DNA of 49,507 nucleotides from Oceanospirillaceae bacterium (GCA_013215445.1 JABSRA010000030.1:1-49507), one strand, 5' to 3'. Shown: positions 8,737 through 19,094, counted from the first letter of the stretch. Notes: generated by a model not told the origin, from the letters alone. Translations and numbers: made by a program.

Positions 8737-10146
8737 ATGACCAATAATATTTTACTGGTTGAAGATGATCCGGATTTGAGAGAGGCGTTAATTGATACTT
8801 TAGAGCTGGCCAAGTTATCGGTGACCAGTGCTAAAGATGGGGAGTCAGCTATTTTGATGTTAAAAGAAAATAGTTATGACTTAGTGATTACTGACGTCAA
8901 TATGCCCGGTATTGATGGTCATGCGCTACTCGCCTATATCAAAAAGCAGCACGTTGCATTGCCGGTGATATTAATGACGGCTTTTGGGCAGATTGAAAAG
9001 GCAGTGGAGGCGATGCAGCAGGGGGCCGTCGATTATTTAATGAAGCCCTTTGAGCCGCAATTGCTTATTGCAGCGATCAATAAATACACTTTCGCCAACA
9101 ACGGTATCAAAGAGGGTGAGACCATCGCGGTGTCCCCGAGTAGTCATCAGCTCTTACAGTTGGCTAAAAGAGTGGCCGCCACAGATACTACGGTATTAAT
9201 AACTGGAGAGTCGGGGACCGGGAAAGAAGTATTGGCGCGTTATATCCATGCAAATTCCGTTAGAGCGAACCAGCCCTTCGTCGCTATAAACTGTGCGGCT
9301 ATTCCCGAAAACATGCTTGAATCGATACTGTTTGGTCATGAAAAGGGTGCATTTACCGGTGCAATCAGCGCCAATATCGGAAAGTTTGAGCAGGCCAATG
9401 GTGGCACTTTGTTGCTGGATGAAATCACTGAGATGCCAATGTCACTGCAGGCGAAATTGTTGCGTGTATTACAGGAGCAAGAAGTTGAGCGGGTCGGGGG
9501 GAAGGCGGTAATATCGCTCAATGTTAGAGTGTTGGCGACGACCAATAGAAATTTGTATGAATATGTGGCTGAGAAAAAATTTCGTGAAGATCTCTATTAT
9601 CGATTAAATGTATTCCCATTAGAGTGGATGCCACTGCGTAGCAGGCGTGAAGATATCTTGCCTTTAGCGAGGCAAATATTGGCTAAGCATGTCATTAAAA
9701 TGAGACGTTCAAAGGTGATGTTTAGTGCTCAAGCAGAGGTGATGCTTGAGGCGCACCAATGGCCTGGGAATGTAAGAGAGTTGGAAAATGTCATTCAGAG
9801 GGCGCTTATTATCCAACAGGGTGCTGAGATTGGGGCTGATGATTTGCATCTCCAGGCGGGCCCTATCAGTTTGCATCAAGTGGCTGGGCCGTCACTGGAG
9901 ACTGTAGGTACGGCGAAGCTAGAAGTCGCTGAGACTGTCATCAACCCAGAGGCGTTGGGGAATTTAGGGAGCGACTTAAGACAGCATGAATTCCAATTGA
10001 TTGTGGATGTCCTCAGGGCAACCCAAGGAAGTCGTAAAGAGGCGGCGCTTAAATTAGACATTAGCCCGCGAACTTTGCGCTATAAATTGGCAAAAATACG
10101 TGAAGCGGGTATTGATCTAGATAGCTTGCTAAAAAAGGAAGTTTAA
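8737..10146 (+). CDS. fleR: Flagellar sigma-54 response regulator FleR
   Basis: FleR (FlrC) is the NtrC-type partner of FleS and activates sigma-54 promoters of basal-body and hook genes. The 469-residue protein has a full receiver domain (acidic pair VEDDPD, phospho-acceptor Asp53 in ITDVNMPG, Lys in MKPF). Its AAA+ domain has Walker A GESGTGKE (157-164) and GAFTGA (204-209), and the Fis-type helix-turn-helix is near the C terminus (SRKEAALKLDISPRTLRYKL). The next flagellar gene, fliE, is 3.5 kb away beyond acs and carries a strong sigma-54 promoter that is a natural FleR target. Confidence 0.94.
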   Translation: MTNNILLVEDDPDLREALIDTLELAKLSVTSAKDGESAILMLKENSYDLVITDVNMPGIDGHALLAYIKKQHVALPVILMTAFGQIEKAVEAMQQGAVDYLMKPFEPQLLIAAINKYTFANNGIKEGETIAVSPSSHQLLQLAKRVAATDTTVLITGESGTGKEVLARYIHANSVRANQPFVAINCAAIPENMLESILFGHEKGAFTGAISANIGKFEQANGGTLLLDEITEMPMSLQAKLLRVLQEQEVERVGGKAVISLNVRVLATTNRNLYEYVAEKKFREDLYYRLNVFPLEWMPLRSRREDILPLARQILAKHVIKMRRSKVMFSAQAEVMLEAHQWPGNVRELENVIQRALIIQQGAEIGADDLHLQAGPISLHQVAGPSLETVGTAKLEVAETVINPEALGNLGSDLRQHEFQLIVDVLRATQGSRKEAALKLDISPRTLRYKLAKIREAGIDLDSLLKKEV

Positions 10147-10918
10147 CCTAACTTTGAAATTGCATACAATATTCGGGCTAGATTCTACAGTCGAACTCGA
10201 TAAGTATGCATAAGATATTGATGCATTTAGAAAATGTTCTCATCAGGCTCTTATACCTCTTTGTCTTCGCTAAATAAAAGCATGCCCACATAAAGCCAAT
10301 GCAGACGAAACAAGCGTTGATCTCTGCTGACTATTAAATTTTCTATTTTTCTTGGTAGTTACTGCTGCGTTATTCTAATTACGCCCATCCATGGGCTAGT
10401 GCAGTACTCTATGCACGGGCTTCCTGCCCAGCTATGCGCCTAATTTTTGCACAAGTGTTTCGCGCCTTACAGCTAAATTTAGCTTTAAAGGCGTCGTGGT
10501 TATGCATGGTTGTAAATTTAGCGTTAATCGCTACTTGGATTTAAGGGTTGAGAAAAAATAGCCTTTTAGGTATTTTAAGTATTTCTATACGAAGGTCTAA
10601 TTTATATCAGTTAGTCCTTTAGCTATATTAGGTTACAGTAAACCATAGTATGACCAATACACTAAGTGAGGCCTCAGCATAATTTACCCGAGTGCATGAT
10701 GACTGCGCTCGATAATACGGCGTTAATAATTGACTCAAGATGCTCATTTACATTGGTGAGTTCCGCTATTTTGTCGATTTTTCCTGGTTTTCGTATTGTA
10801 TATTCCGTTATGCAGAAGTCTCATAATATTATAGCTACCTAACACTGACGGCGGTTAGTATTTTTTAACGCGCTATAGCTCGGTTAATAAACAGCTAATA
10901 ACAATAAGAGGGCGTGAA
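10147..10918. other. Long non-coding region upstream of acs with possible interspersed repeat
   Basis: There is no ORF with a credible start. The segment around 10360-10550 differs in texture from its surroundings. It has short GC-rich inverted pieces (CATCCATGGGC, then CACGGGCTTCCTGCCC) and a frame that stays open without a start codon, as seen in intergenic repeat families of marine gammaproteobacteria. The acs promoter and any CRP-type sites must lie in the last few hundred bases, but I cannot place them with confidence. Confidence 0.4.
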
Positions 10919-12874
10919 ATGAGTACCAAAACTGTCTATGCAGTAAATTCAGAATTTGCAAAAAATGCTGTTGTAAATCGTGAGAAATTTCAGACAATGT
11001 ACCAGCAATCCATCAGTGATCCGGATGGTTTCTGGCGTGAGCAGGGAAAGCGTATTGACTGGTTTAAAGATTATACTAAGGTTAAAAATTGCTCCTTTGA
11101 GCCTGGTAATGTCAGTATAAAATGGTTCGAAGATGGTACTTTGAATGCGTCATACAACTGCTTAGATAGACATCTAGAAAAGCGAGCGGAACAAGTCGCT
11201 ATCATCTGGGAGGCAGATGACCCGAATAAATCAGAATCTATTACCTATAGGGATTTGCATCAGCGGGTCTGTAAATTTGCCAATGCTTTAAAGGCAGAGG
11301 GCATAAAACAGGGAGATGTAGTCACTCTCTACATGCCAATGATTCCCCAGGCGGCGGTTGCGATGCTGGCTTGTGCTCGTATTGGTGCTGTTCACTCGGT
11401 TATCTTTGGTGGTTTTTCCCCTGAGGCTTTAGCTTCACGCATCGTGGGTGCTAAGTCTAAATTAGTGATTACCGCTAATTACTCCCTCAGAGGTGGTAAG
11501 TCTATCCCGCTTAAAGCGAATGTGGATGTCGCTCTAGAAAATCCTGAGGCACAGCAGTATTGTAAACGTGTGATCGTGGTGAACCATGTCGACAAAGAAG
11601 CAGCGTGGGATGAAGCGCGCGATAGAGATTATGATGCACTGGTCAATAATGCATCGAGTGAATGCGAGGCGGTAGAACTACCAGCTGAAGCGCCATTATT
11701 TATATTATATACCTCTGGCTCGACAGGCGCGCCTAAAGGATTAAAACATACCACGGGTGGATATATGGTATATGCCTCCATGACTCACGAGTATGTGTTT
11801 GATTATAAGGAGGGGGATGTATATTGGTGTACTGCGGATGTCGGTTGGATTACTGGCCATAGTTATATTATTTATGGGCCACTGGCGAATGGCGCAACCA
11901 CCTTAATGTTTGAAGGTGTGCCCAACTATCCTGATAATAGCCGCTTTGGTAGAGTGATTGAAAAGCATAAAGTCACCCAGTTTTATACGGCGCCTACTGC
12001 CATTCGCGCCTTAATGCAGCATGGCGATAAAGTGCTAGGTGATGCTGATTTAAGCAGTTTAAGGCTGTTAGGGTCTGTGGGTGAGCCGATAAATCCCGAG
12101 GCGTGGGAGTGGTATCATCGGGTTATTGGTGGAGGCAGGTGTCCGATCGTCGATACTTGGTGGCAAACTGAAACAGGTGGGATCATGATAGTGCCATTAG
12201 CGGGAGTCAGCGACGCAAAGCCCGGTTCGGCCACGCATCCGTTTTTTGGGGTGCAGTTAGCGTTAATGAACAACGAAGGTCAGCCAATTGAGGGAGCGGG
12301 AGAAGGAAATTTGGTGATTACCGATTCTTGGCCTGCCCAGGCTAGGTCAATTTGGGGAGATCATACGCGCTATGAAAAAACATATTTCTCTACCTTTCCC
12401 GGAATGTATGAGACTGGTGATGGCGCACGTCGAGATGAGGACGGGGATTATTGGATTACCGGACGTGTCGATGATGTGTTAAACGTCTCCGGGCACCGTA
12501 TGGGGACCGCAGAAATTGAATCCGCGCTCGTCTCGCACCCTGCAGTCGCAGAATCTGCAGTGGTGGGTTTTCCACATGAAATCAAAGGTCAAGGTATCTA
12601 TATCTATGTGGCGCTGATGTCCGGGTCTAAAGCTAGTGATGAATTGAGGATCGATCTGAGAGCATGGGTGCGTAAACAAATAGGACCTATAGCAACACCA
12701 GACTATATTCAATTTACCTCGGCAATGCCCAAAACGAGGTCGGGAAAAATCATGCGTAGAATCTTACGTAAAATAGCAGAAGATGATTTTTCCGCGCTTG
12801 GAGATACATCCACTTTAGCAGATCCATCCGTGGTAGATGAGTTAATTGCCAATCGCTGTAATCATAAAGGATAA
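10919..12874 (+). CDS. acs: Acetyl-CoA synthetase (AMP-forming)
   Basis: Acs makes acetyl-CoA from acetate, ATP and CoA through an acetyl-AMP intermediate, feeding acetate into central metabolism. The 651-residue length is that of standard bacterial Acs. Visible signatures are the ATP-binding loop [11 protein letters not shown], the A-domain WWQTETGG motif, the hinge region [20 protein letters not shown], and the C-terminal TRSGKIMRR with the catalytic, acetylation-controlled lysine at about residue 610. A ribosome site (AAGAGG) precedes the ATG. It stands alone between fleR and fliE, splitting an otherwise conserved flagellar gene order, with 770 bases before it, an intrinsic terminator after it and 730 bases to the next gene. 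No functional link to flagella is evident. Confidence 0.96.
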   Translation: MSTKTVYAVNSEFAKNAVVNREKFQTMYQQSISDPDGFWREQGKRIDWFKDYTKVKNCSFEPGNVSIKWFEDGTLNASYNCLDRHLEKRAEQVAIIWEADDPNKSESITYRDLHQRVCKFANALKAEGIKQGDVVTLYMPMIPQAAVAMLACARIGAVHSVIFGGFSPEALASRIVGAKSKLVITANYSLRGGKSIPLKANVDVALENPEAQQYCKRVIVVNHVDKEAAWDEARDRDYDALVNNASSECEAVELPAEAPLFILYTSGSTGAPKGLKHTTGGYMVYASMTHEYVFDYKEGDVYWCTADVGWITGHSYIIYGPLANGATTLMFEGVPNYPDNSRFGRVIEKHKVTQFYTAPTAIRALMQHGDKVLGDADLSSLRLLGSVGEPINPEAWEWYHRVIGGGRCPIVDTWWQTETGGIMIVPLAGVSDAKPGSATHPFFGVQLALMNNEGQPIEGAGEGNLVITDSWPAQARSIWGDHTRYEKTYFSTFPGMYETGDGARRDEDGDYWITGRVDDVLNVSGHRMGTAEIESALVSHPAVAESAVVGFPHEIKGQGIYIYVALMSGSKASDELRIDLRAWVRKQIGPIATPDYIQFTSAMPKTRSGKIMRRILRKIAEDDFSALGDTSTLADPSVVDELIANRCNHKG

Positions 12875-12885
12875 ATTTTAGTAAT

Positions 12886-12931
12886 CCGATAATAGTTGTC
12901 GTTACTTTTTTAGATAACTATTATTGGGTTT
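12886..12931 (+). terminator. Intrinsic terminator of acs
   Basis: A 12-base stem (CCGATAATAGTT with AACTATTATTGG, one G-T pair) starts 12 bases after the acs stop codon and is followed by GTTTT. The loop is about 18 bases and T-rich. Confidence 0.7.
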
Positions 12932-13605
12932 TAGTGCTTTATATACACTCCAGTTAAGCAAGTATCATAATAAATGTCGTTAAGCGCTGCTAGATCGTTG
13001 TTTTCTTAATCTTCTCTGTTATTTCTCCCTTTTTTTTCTCGATCAAGCTAACCCGAATGTTGCATGCAATGCTTGTTGATGGCTCCGATAATGGGTTTAC
13101 AAATTTATTAGATTGAGCGCCGTACAGGTGTGTCTGGATGATTTAGAAAAAATCTGTAAAAACAAGTAATAAGCTAGAGCACGAGTGATTGGATGCAGCA
13201 TGCGGAATAAACAGCGGACAAGTCGAAATTCGCGGTGTGTATTGCCGCCGGTTAGATCGCAGTGGTGTTAGAGTTGAGTGCCAATCAAAAAACAGCTGCG
13301 ATGGGATAGGTATCACTAGCTTAATCTGCTCACTACTCGGTGAGGTAAATTGCAATGGGCAAACAGCTCTTTTCTAATATCCTGTATTGCTAACCTTTGG
13401 CGTCACCTCGTAGATGAGGACTACTAGGTAATGCATAATATAAATTAGTTGGCTTGATAATTGCATGTTTTATAGTTGAGATGCGATATATGTTTTTTTG
13501 ACACAAACTATGCCATTAAATTGACATTAATGGATAGAGTGCTAAAATATTTTTGCATGTTACGGCTAAGTGCCATTATATTGTCGAAAATACCGCGGGG
13601 TGATT
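12932..13605. other. Non-coding region between acs and fliE
   Basis: It holds the sigma-54 promoter of the fliE operon near its right end. The part at 13140-13380 is GC-richer than its flanks and has overlapping short ORFs on both strands (13143-13355 minus, 13189-13377 plus). Neither has a good ribosome site or recognisable product. It could be a small RNA, a gene remnant or chance. Confidence 0.45.
13449..13465 (+). promoter_or_regulatory. Sigma-54 promoter of the fliE operon
   Basis: The sequence TTGGCTTGATAATTGCA has the invariant GG and GC doublets separated by exactly 10 bases and a TTGC -12 box. It lies about 140 bases before the fliE ATG. FleR, encoded upstream, is the expected activator. 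Confidence 0.85.
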
Positions 13606-13953
13606 ATGATTCAACGTACTGATATTAACAGCGTGCTAATGCAAATGCGGGAAATTAAAGCCCAGGCACAGCTACAAATCCCGAACGTCAATTTTTCGAC
13701 AAAAGATTCACAAATTCAAGAAGTGCAAAAAGCAGACTTTGGCCAGTTATTGAAAACGGCTGTCGATAAAGTCAATGAAACACAAATGGCCTCGAAGAGT
13801 CTCGCTACTGCTTACGAAAAGGGGGATCCAGCTGTGGAGTTAACCCAAGTGATGATAAGTTTGCAGAAATCTTCACTGGCCTTTGAAGCGATGGCGCAAG
13901 TGCGAAATCGTTTAGTCAGTGCTTATGAAGATATAATGAAAATGCCTATCTAG
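13606..13953 (+). CDS. fliE: Flagellar hook-basal body protein FliE
   Basis: FliE is an early exported rod/MS-ring junction protein. The 115-residue product shows the typical C-terminal half (FGQLLKTAVDKVNETQ, then MISLQKSSLAFEAMAQVRNRLVSAYEDIMKMPI). The ATG at 13606 follows GCGGGG and gives the expected N terminus; an in-frame GTG at 13570 would add 12 residues without support. It is the first gene of the fliEFGHIJ run and lies downstream of the sigma-54 promoter at 13449. Confidence 0.95.
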   Translation: MIQRTDINSVLMQMREIKAQAQLQIPNVNFSTKDSQIQEVQKADFGQLLKTAVDKVNETQMASKSLATAYEKGDPAVELTQVMISLQKSSLAFEAMAQVRNRLVSAYEDIMKMPI

Positions 13954-14004
13954 AGGCTGTTTAGTCCCTAAGTAATAAATTAATAAAATGAGTTGAAGAG
14001 AAAA

Positions 14005-15669
14005 ATGGCGGAAACAACAGAAGCGCAACTAACCAAGGGTAATATGATGGTCGGCTTTAACAAGCTGTCATTGATGCGCCAACTTGGTTTGATGGTGGGC
14101 TTAGCTGCGAGTATCGCTATCGGTTTTTCTATTGTTCTCTGGTCTAAGACGCCTGATCAGCGAGTGCTGTTTTCTAATCTATCTTTTGCCGATGCCAATC
14201 AGGTCATTGATCAGTTAAAGCTATACAATATACCCTATAAATTTGAAGCGGACGGCAGGGCGATTTTGGTGCCTGAAGCCAGTGTCAATCAGGCCCGGTT
14301 GCAATTGGCTGCCGATGGGATTAGCTTCGACAAAACTGTCGGTTTTGAAATACTTGATAATACCGACAGTCTGGGTTCTAGCCAGTTTATGGAGAGTGCG
14401 CGATACAGGCGTGGCTTAGAAGGGGAGTTGGCGCGAACCATCTCAAGCTTGGTGGCGGTAAGACACGCGCGCGTCCATTTGGCGATTCCCAAAGAATCGG
14501 TGTTTGTACGTGACCATAAAGTGCCCACGGCCTCGGTCTTTGTTGAACTTTTTTCCGGGAGAAAGTTAGAGCCGGAGCAGGTCACTGCGATTGCTAACTT
14601 AGTTGCCTCCTCTATTAGTGCGCTCGACGAGAAAAATGTCACTATTGTTGATCAGCGCGGGCGAATGCTCAATTCAAGAGAGAGAGATACCGATCTGCTA
14701 TTGGCGGGAAAACAATTTGACTACAGTTTAAAAATTGAGCAGAGCCTCTTGGAAAGTGTCAATAATATTTTATTGCCGGTGGTCGGTCAGGGTAGGTTTA
14801 GGGCGCAGGTGTCGGTGGATGTCGATTTCACCTCCGTAGAACAAACCGAAGAATTATACAATTCAGACCTTCCGGCGCTGCGTAGTGAACAGACCTTAGA
14901 TGAAAGTAGAGTTGGCACTAAACCTGCGGAAGGTGTGCCAGGAGCCTTGTCTAACCAACCGCCGGGGCCAAGTAGCGTTCCTGAAATTGCGGGTGGTGCG
15001 GGGGGAGAGGGTGCTCTGCCTGGTAGTTCTCGTAAACAAGCGACAAAAAATTATGAGTTAGACCGTAGTATTTCTTATACTAAGCGTCAAATGGGGCAGA
15101 TAAATCGTATCAGTGTGGCTGTGGTGGTCGATGACATAAAGGTCCCTGGAGAAGATGGACAGATAACCATGAGGCCTTGGTCGGAGGCTGATTTAGAGCG
15201 TCTGCGAATTTTAGTTAAAAGTGCGGTAGGTTTTGCAGCGCAGCGCGGTGACCAAGTTAATGTCGTGAACTCTGCGTTTGTTCCTGAAATTGCCATGGTA
15301 GATCAAGAAATACCTATCTATATGCAAGCTTGGGTATGGGATATTGCCCGACAAGTGGGCGCGGGCTTGTTTTTATTGTTGATGGTGTTTGGTATTTTTC
15401 GGCCTATATTGAAAAACTTGGTTTCTAGCGGCGTTCACCCTGCGGGCATCGGTATGGGGGCGGCAGGAGAAGTCGCTGCGGAGTTAGACGGGTTAAATGC
15501 CGACGATATATCGGAAGATTCAGTGACTTTTGGCGGGCGTGATGATGGCTTGTTGCCGACACCCAATGAAAGTTTTGATTACCAGGTAAACTCGGTAAAA
15601 AGTATGATTGCTGAGGATCCAGCGAGAGTGGCGCAAGCGGTAAAACAGTGGGTGAAAGACGATGAGTGA
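14005..15669 (+). CDS. fliF: Flagellar MS-ring protein FliF
   Basis: FliF forms the membrane-embedded MS ring on which the basal body and C ring assemble. The protein is 554 residues from the ATG at 14005, which follows GAAGAG; an in-frame TTG at 13993 is less likely. It has transmembrane helices at about residues 28-46 and 440-460, with YscJ/FliF ring-building motifs between them (NQARLQLAADGI, RRGLEGELARTISSL, HARVHLAIP). A Gly/Pro-rich periplasmic loop follows, and the acidic C-terminal tail that binds FliG ends the protein (EDPARVAQAVKQWVKDDE). Its end overlaps fliG by 8 bases. Confidence 0.96.
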   Translation: MAETTEAQLTKGNMMVGFNKLSLMRQLGLMVGLAASIAIGFSIVLWSKTPDQRVLFSNLSFADANQVIDQLKLYNIPYKFEADGRAILVPEASVNQARLQLAADGISFDKTVGFEILDNTDSLGSSQFMESARYRRGLEGELARTISSLVAVRHARVHLAIPKESVFVRDHKVPTASVFVELFSGRKLEPEQVTAIANLVASSISALDEKNVTIVDQRGRMLNSRERDTDLLLAGKQFDYSLKIEQSLLESVNNILLPVVGQGRFRAQVSVDVDFTSVEQTEELYNSDLPALRSEQTLDESRVGTKPAEGVPGALSNQPPGPSSVPEIAGGAGGEGALPGSSRKQATKNYELDRSISYTKRQMGQINRISVAVVVDDIKVPGEDGQITMRPWSEADLERLRILVKSAVGFAAQRGDQVNVVNSAFVPEIAMVDQEIPIYMQAWVWDIARQVGAGLFLLLMVFGIFRPILKNLVSSGVHPAGIGMGAAGEVAAELDGLNADDISEDSVTFGGRDDGLLPTPNESFDYQVNSVKSMIAEDPARVAQAVKQWVKDDE

Positions 15670-16666
15670 TGTAGATATAGAGCTGAGTGATATTGAAAAA
15701 GCAGCTATTTTAATGATCAGTTTAGGCGAGGATGACGCCGCTGAAATCTTACGCCACTTAGGGCCAAAAGAAGTTCAAAAAATCGGTGTGGCCATGTCCA
15801 ATCTGGACAATATTGCGCAAACCAGTGTCGAATCTGTTATTTCTGATTTTATGCATTTAGTCAGTGACCAAACTGGGATAGGCATTCACAACGATAAATA
15901 TATTAGGCGGATGTTAAATCAAGCGCTGGGTGACGAAAAAGCCAAGACGTTAATTGATCGTATCTTAATGAATACCAATACATCGGGTCTAGATACTCTC
16001 AGGTGGATGGAGCCGATGCAAGTGGCTGAACTGATTCGCTATGAACATCCTCAGATACAAGCAGTGGTAGTCTCTTATATTGATCCAGATCAGGCTGCCA
16101 GTGTGCTGAGCTGCTTTGATGACAAAGTGCGCTTAGATATTATTTTACGCATCGCCTCTCTTGATCGTATCCAGCCCGCTGCCTTGCAAGAGCTCAATGA
16201 CATGCTTGAGCAGCAATTCAGTGGTGGTAGTGGACAATCCTCCAGAACGTTGGGAGGGGTGAAGCAAACCTCTGATATCATGAATTATATCGACTCAACT
16301 ATCGAAGAAGAGGTGATGGTCGGGATTAAAGAAGTAGATGAGGGATTAGCTGATCAAATATCGGACATGATGTTCGTCTTTGAAAATTTGATTGATGTGG
16401 ACGATCGTGGCATTCAGGTGATGATGCGTGAAATTCAAACTGATCAGCTGGTTATTGCACTCAAAGGTGCCGATACTGCAATGCAGGAAAAAATCTTCAA
16501 AAATATGTCGAAGCGTGCAGCAGACTTACTTCGTGATGAATTAGAAGCGAAAGGCCCAGTGCGGATGAGCGATGTAGAAGATGCACAAAAAGATATTTTG
16601 ACAATTGCTCGCAAGCTGGCTGATGATGGCGAAATTATGCTCGGCGGTGGCGATGACATGGTTTAA
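15662..16666 (+). CDS. fliG: Flagellar motor switch protein FliG
   Basis: FliG is the C-ring subunit that touches the stator and generates torque. Its 334-residue length is typical. The FliF-binding N terminus (IEKAAILMISLGEDDAAEILRHL), the EHPQ-containing middle segment (RYEHPQIQAVV) and the torque helix region (DRGIQVMMREIQTDQLVIALKG, then NMSKRAADLLRDELEAKGPVR) with its alternating charges are all present. It overlaps the fliF end, so translation is probably coupled. Confidence 0.97.
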   Translation: MSDVDIELSDIEKAAILMISLGEDDAAEILRHLGPKEVQKIGVAMSNLDNIAQTSVESVISDFMHLVSDQTGIGIHNDKYIRRMLNQALGDEKAKTLIDRILMNTNTSGLDTLRWMEPMQVAELIRYEHPQIQAVVVSYIDPDQAASVLSCFDDKVRLDIILRIASLDRIQPAALQELNDMLEQQFSGGSGQSSRTLGGVKQTSDIMNYIDSTIEEEVMVGIKEVDEGLADQISDMMFVFENLIDVDDRGIQVMMREIQTDQLVIALKGADTAMQEKIFKNMSKRAADLLRDELEAKGPVRMSDVEDAQKDILTIARKLADDGEIMLGGGDDMV

Positions 16667-16800
16667 ATTGACCAACTTTGGCTAGTCTTGATAGAGTGAG
16701 TGCCTAGGCTGCCATGGTTTAATTTGTACTGTTGTTTCATTTGATCAGTAGGGCTCTTTAGTCAATTCCTGCGTTGATGCTAATAATTCGAGATTTTTAT

Positions 16801-17583
16801 ATGTCAGAAAAGCCGCCAATTAGAATTCGCGCCTCCGAGTTAGGTTCTAGTGTTCATTATACATCTTGGGTATTGCCAGAAGTTGGTAGTAGTCATGTGA
16901 TTGGCTTAGCCACTAAAGATAGCTTCAGTGAGAGTGAAAATTCTCAAGTGACAGTGCTTGAAGATGAGGTTGAATCTTCTGCGCATATGACGCTGGAAGA
17001 AATTGAAGTGATTAGAGAGCAGGCCTATGAAGAGGGGTTTGCCAAAGGGCGCGAGGATGGTTATAAGTTTGGCGAGAAAGAAGGTGATCAGCGTGGCTTG
17101 CAGCAAGGCCTAGAGCAGGGGCAAAAGCTGATTGATGAGCGAGTTGCACTGTTAGATGCTGCGATCCTATCGCTACAAGATCCTCTGGAAGATCAGCGTA
17201 AAAAGATTTCTGAGATAATGGTAGAAATGGTCGAGCATGTCGCGGCTGCAGTTATTGACTTTGAAGTTAAGTCAAATCCAGAGATTGTACTGAAAGCTTT
17301 TGCCAGTGCGCTAGAGTTATTGCCTAAGCAGGCCGAAGAAGTCATCATCAATATAAATCCCGCCGATAGGGAGCATATAGAAGAGGCGATTCCACGACGC
17401 AATTCGCACTGGCAGGTGGTCAGTGATGATGATATTTCTCAGGGCGGTTGCACCATAAAAACCGGGGCTAGCCTGATTGAATACCAACTGGATAGCCGCT
17501 TTCAAGATGTGGTTGAGCAGCTATATGCAAAACTTTATGAAGACCCTATTGATCAGCTGCAGCCAGAGCAAGAAACAAAGTGA
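16801..17583 (+). CDS. fliH: Flagellar export ATPase regulator FliH
   Basis: FliH binds and holds back the export ATPase FliI and tethers it to the C ring. The protein has a Glu/Gly-rich central stretch with the typical glycine repeats (YEEGFAKGREDGYKFGEKEGDQRGLQQGLEQGQ), a coiled segment, and a C-terminal V/F-ATPase subunit-E-like domain (SDDDISQGGCTIKTGASLIEYQLDSRFQDVVEQL). I chose the ATG at 16801 over an in-frame TTG at 16774. It is separated from fliG by about 130 bases and from fliI by about 160 bases, looser than in many relatives. Confidence 0.92.
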   Translation: MSEKPPIRIRASELGSSVHYTSWVLPEVGSSHVIGLATKDSFSESENSQVTVLEDEVESSAHMTLEEIEVIREQAYEEGFAKGREDGYKFGEKEGDQRGLQQGLEQGQKLIDERVALLDAAILSLQDPLEDQRKKISEIMVEMVEHVAAAVIDFEVKSNPEIVLKAFASALELLPKQAEEVIININPADREHIEEAIPRRNSHWQVVSDDDISQGGCTIKTGASLIEYQLDSRFQDVVEQLYAKLYEDPIDQLQPEQETK

Positions 17584-17741
17584 TATTATTTCTTAATTCT
17601 CAGCTCTCTAATGCCTAAAGATCAAGTTGGGCAGGTCCGTGATAACTTTAGCTGCACGCCCGCTCTTAAGTATTTTTAAGCGCATGTTCGCCTCGAATAA
17701 TGGCATTGCGATATCCTCAATAGACAATATGGATTAGTGTT

Positions 17742-19094
17742 GTGAATCTCCTTGAAAGAATGCAAAAACTCTCCTCGCCACTCTCCCCGCCTGTGCCTAA
17801 GATTGAAGGTTATATTGTTCGATTAATAGGGATGACGATAGAGGCGCGCGGTCTTGAAGTTGCCATTGGGGACAATTGCCGGATAATGTTAGATGAAGAG
17901 GACAGCATCGAAGCCGAAGTTGTCGGCTTCTCTGGCGACAGTATTTTCCTGATGCCATTACATCCTGTCGAGGGCTTGGTAGCAGGGGCGAGGGTTCTGC
18001 CGCTTGGTGCTGCTAGAATGGTACCGGTTGGTAATGAGTTGTTGGGCCGGGTAATCAATGGTATCGGCGAGCCTCTGGACTCACTTGGGCCACTCAATGT
18101 AAAGCATCGTGTGTCTCTCGCCGGGGAGACTATCAATCCTCTTGATCGACATCCTATTAGCGAGCCGTTAAATGTTGGTATTAGAGCGATTAATGCGCTC
18201 TTGACCGTAGGTAAAGGGCAGCGGATAGGTTTGTTTGCCGGGTCTGGGGTAGGTAAGTCGGTATTGCTTGGCATGATGACGCGATCGACCGATGCCGATA
18301 TCACCGTGGTCGGCTTGATTGGCGAACGTGGACGAGAGGTAAAAGAATTCATAGAGCATAACTTAGGGGCCGAGGGCTTGGCTAAGTCAGTGGTAGTTGC
18401 ATCACCTGCGGATGATTCACCCTTAATGCGTTTGAGGGCCTCACAATTATGTACACGTATTGCAGAGTATTATCGCTCACAGGGAAAGAGTGTGTTGCTG
18501 TTAGTCGATTCTCTGACGCGCTATGCCCAGGCCCAGCGCGAAATAGCCTTGGCAATCGGTGAGCCGCCAGCGACCAAAGGCTATCCCCCCTCGGTGTTTT
18601 CTAAGCTGCCTAAGCTGGTGGAGAGAGCAGGTAATGATGCTACAGGTAAAGGTTCGATCACTGCGTTTTATACAGTGTTAACCGAGGGAGATGATCAGCA
18701 AGATCCAATTGCAGATGCTGCCAGGGCGATCCTAGATGGACACATTGTGCTCTCGAGAACGCTGGCAGAGCAAGGACATTACCCCGCGATTGATGTCGAG
18801 GCTTCGATCAGCAGAGCGATGCCACAAATTGTCGATGAGACACAGCTGGCAGCGGCCATGCGATTTAGGCAGTTAATGTCTAAATTTAGTCAAAATGAGG
18901 ATTTGATTTCTATTGGCGCCTACGTCGCTGGGAGTGACCCAGATACCGATACAGCGATTAGTTCTATGCCGACCATGCGTAAGTTTTTACAGCAGGGTTT
19001 ACGCGAGTCGGTTGGTATGCGTGAGAGCCAGCAGTGGTTGTATACCGCATTACAGCCAGTAGAGCCGGTAGTGCCAGCTCCCGCCGCTAAGTGA
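17742..19094 (+). CDS. fliI: Flagellum-specific export ATPase FliI
   Basis: FliI is the hexameric ATPase of the flagellar type III export apparatus. The 450-residue protein has Walker A AGSGVGKS (166-173), the GLIGERGREVKEF signature of the family, Walker B LLLVDSLTRYAQAQRE, and the ATPase GEPPATKGYPPSVF segment. The start is a GTG at 17742. The C-terminal tail is Pro/Val-rich. Its stop codon overlaps the GTG start of fliJ (GTGA). Confidence 0.96.
   Translation: MNLLERMQKLSSPLSPPVPKIEGYIVRLIGMTIEARGLEVAIGDNCRIMLDEEDSIEAEVVGFSGDSIFLMPLHPVEGLVAGARVLPLGAARMVPVGNELLGRVINGIGEPLDSLGPLNVKHRVSLAGETINPLDRHPISEPLNVGIRAINALLTVGKGQRIGLFAGSGVGKSVLLGMMTRSTDADITVVGLIGERGREVKEFIEHNLGAEGLAKSVVVASPADDSPLMRLRASQLCTRIAEYYRSQGKSVLLLVDSLTRYAQAQREIALAIGEPPATKGYPPSVFSKLPKLVERAGNDATGKGSITAFYTVLTEGDDQQDPIADAARAILDGHIVLSRTLAEQGHYPAIDVEASISRAMPQIVDETQLAAAMRFRQLMSKFSQNEDLISIGAYVAGSDPDTDTAISSMPTMRKFLQQGLRESVGMRESQQWLYTALQPVEPVVPAPAAK

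Noticed and set aside
10780-10805. Sigma-54-like sequence CTGGTTTTCGTATTGTAT upstream of acs
   Set aside because: The GG is followed at the right distance by GT, not GC, and the rest of the -24 box does not match.
13143-13377. Opposed short ORFs in the acs-fliE gap
   Set aside because: No ribosome sites, no recognisable product, overlapping on both strands; kept only as a low-interest region.
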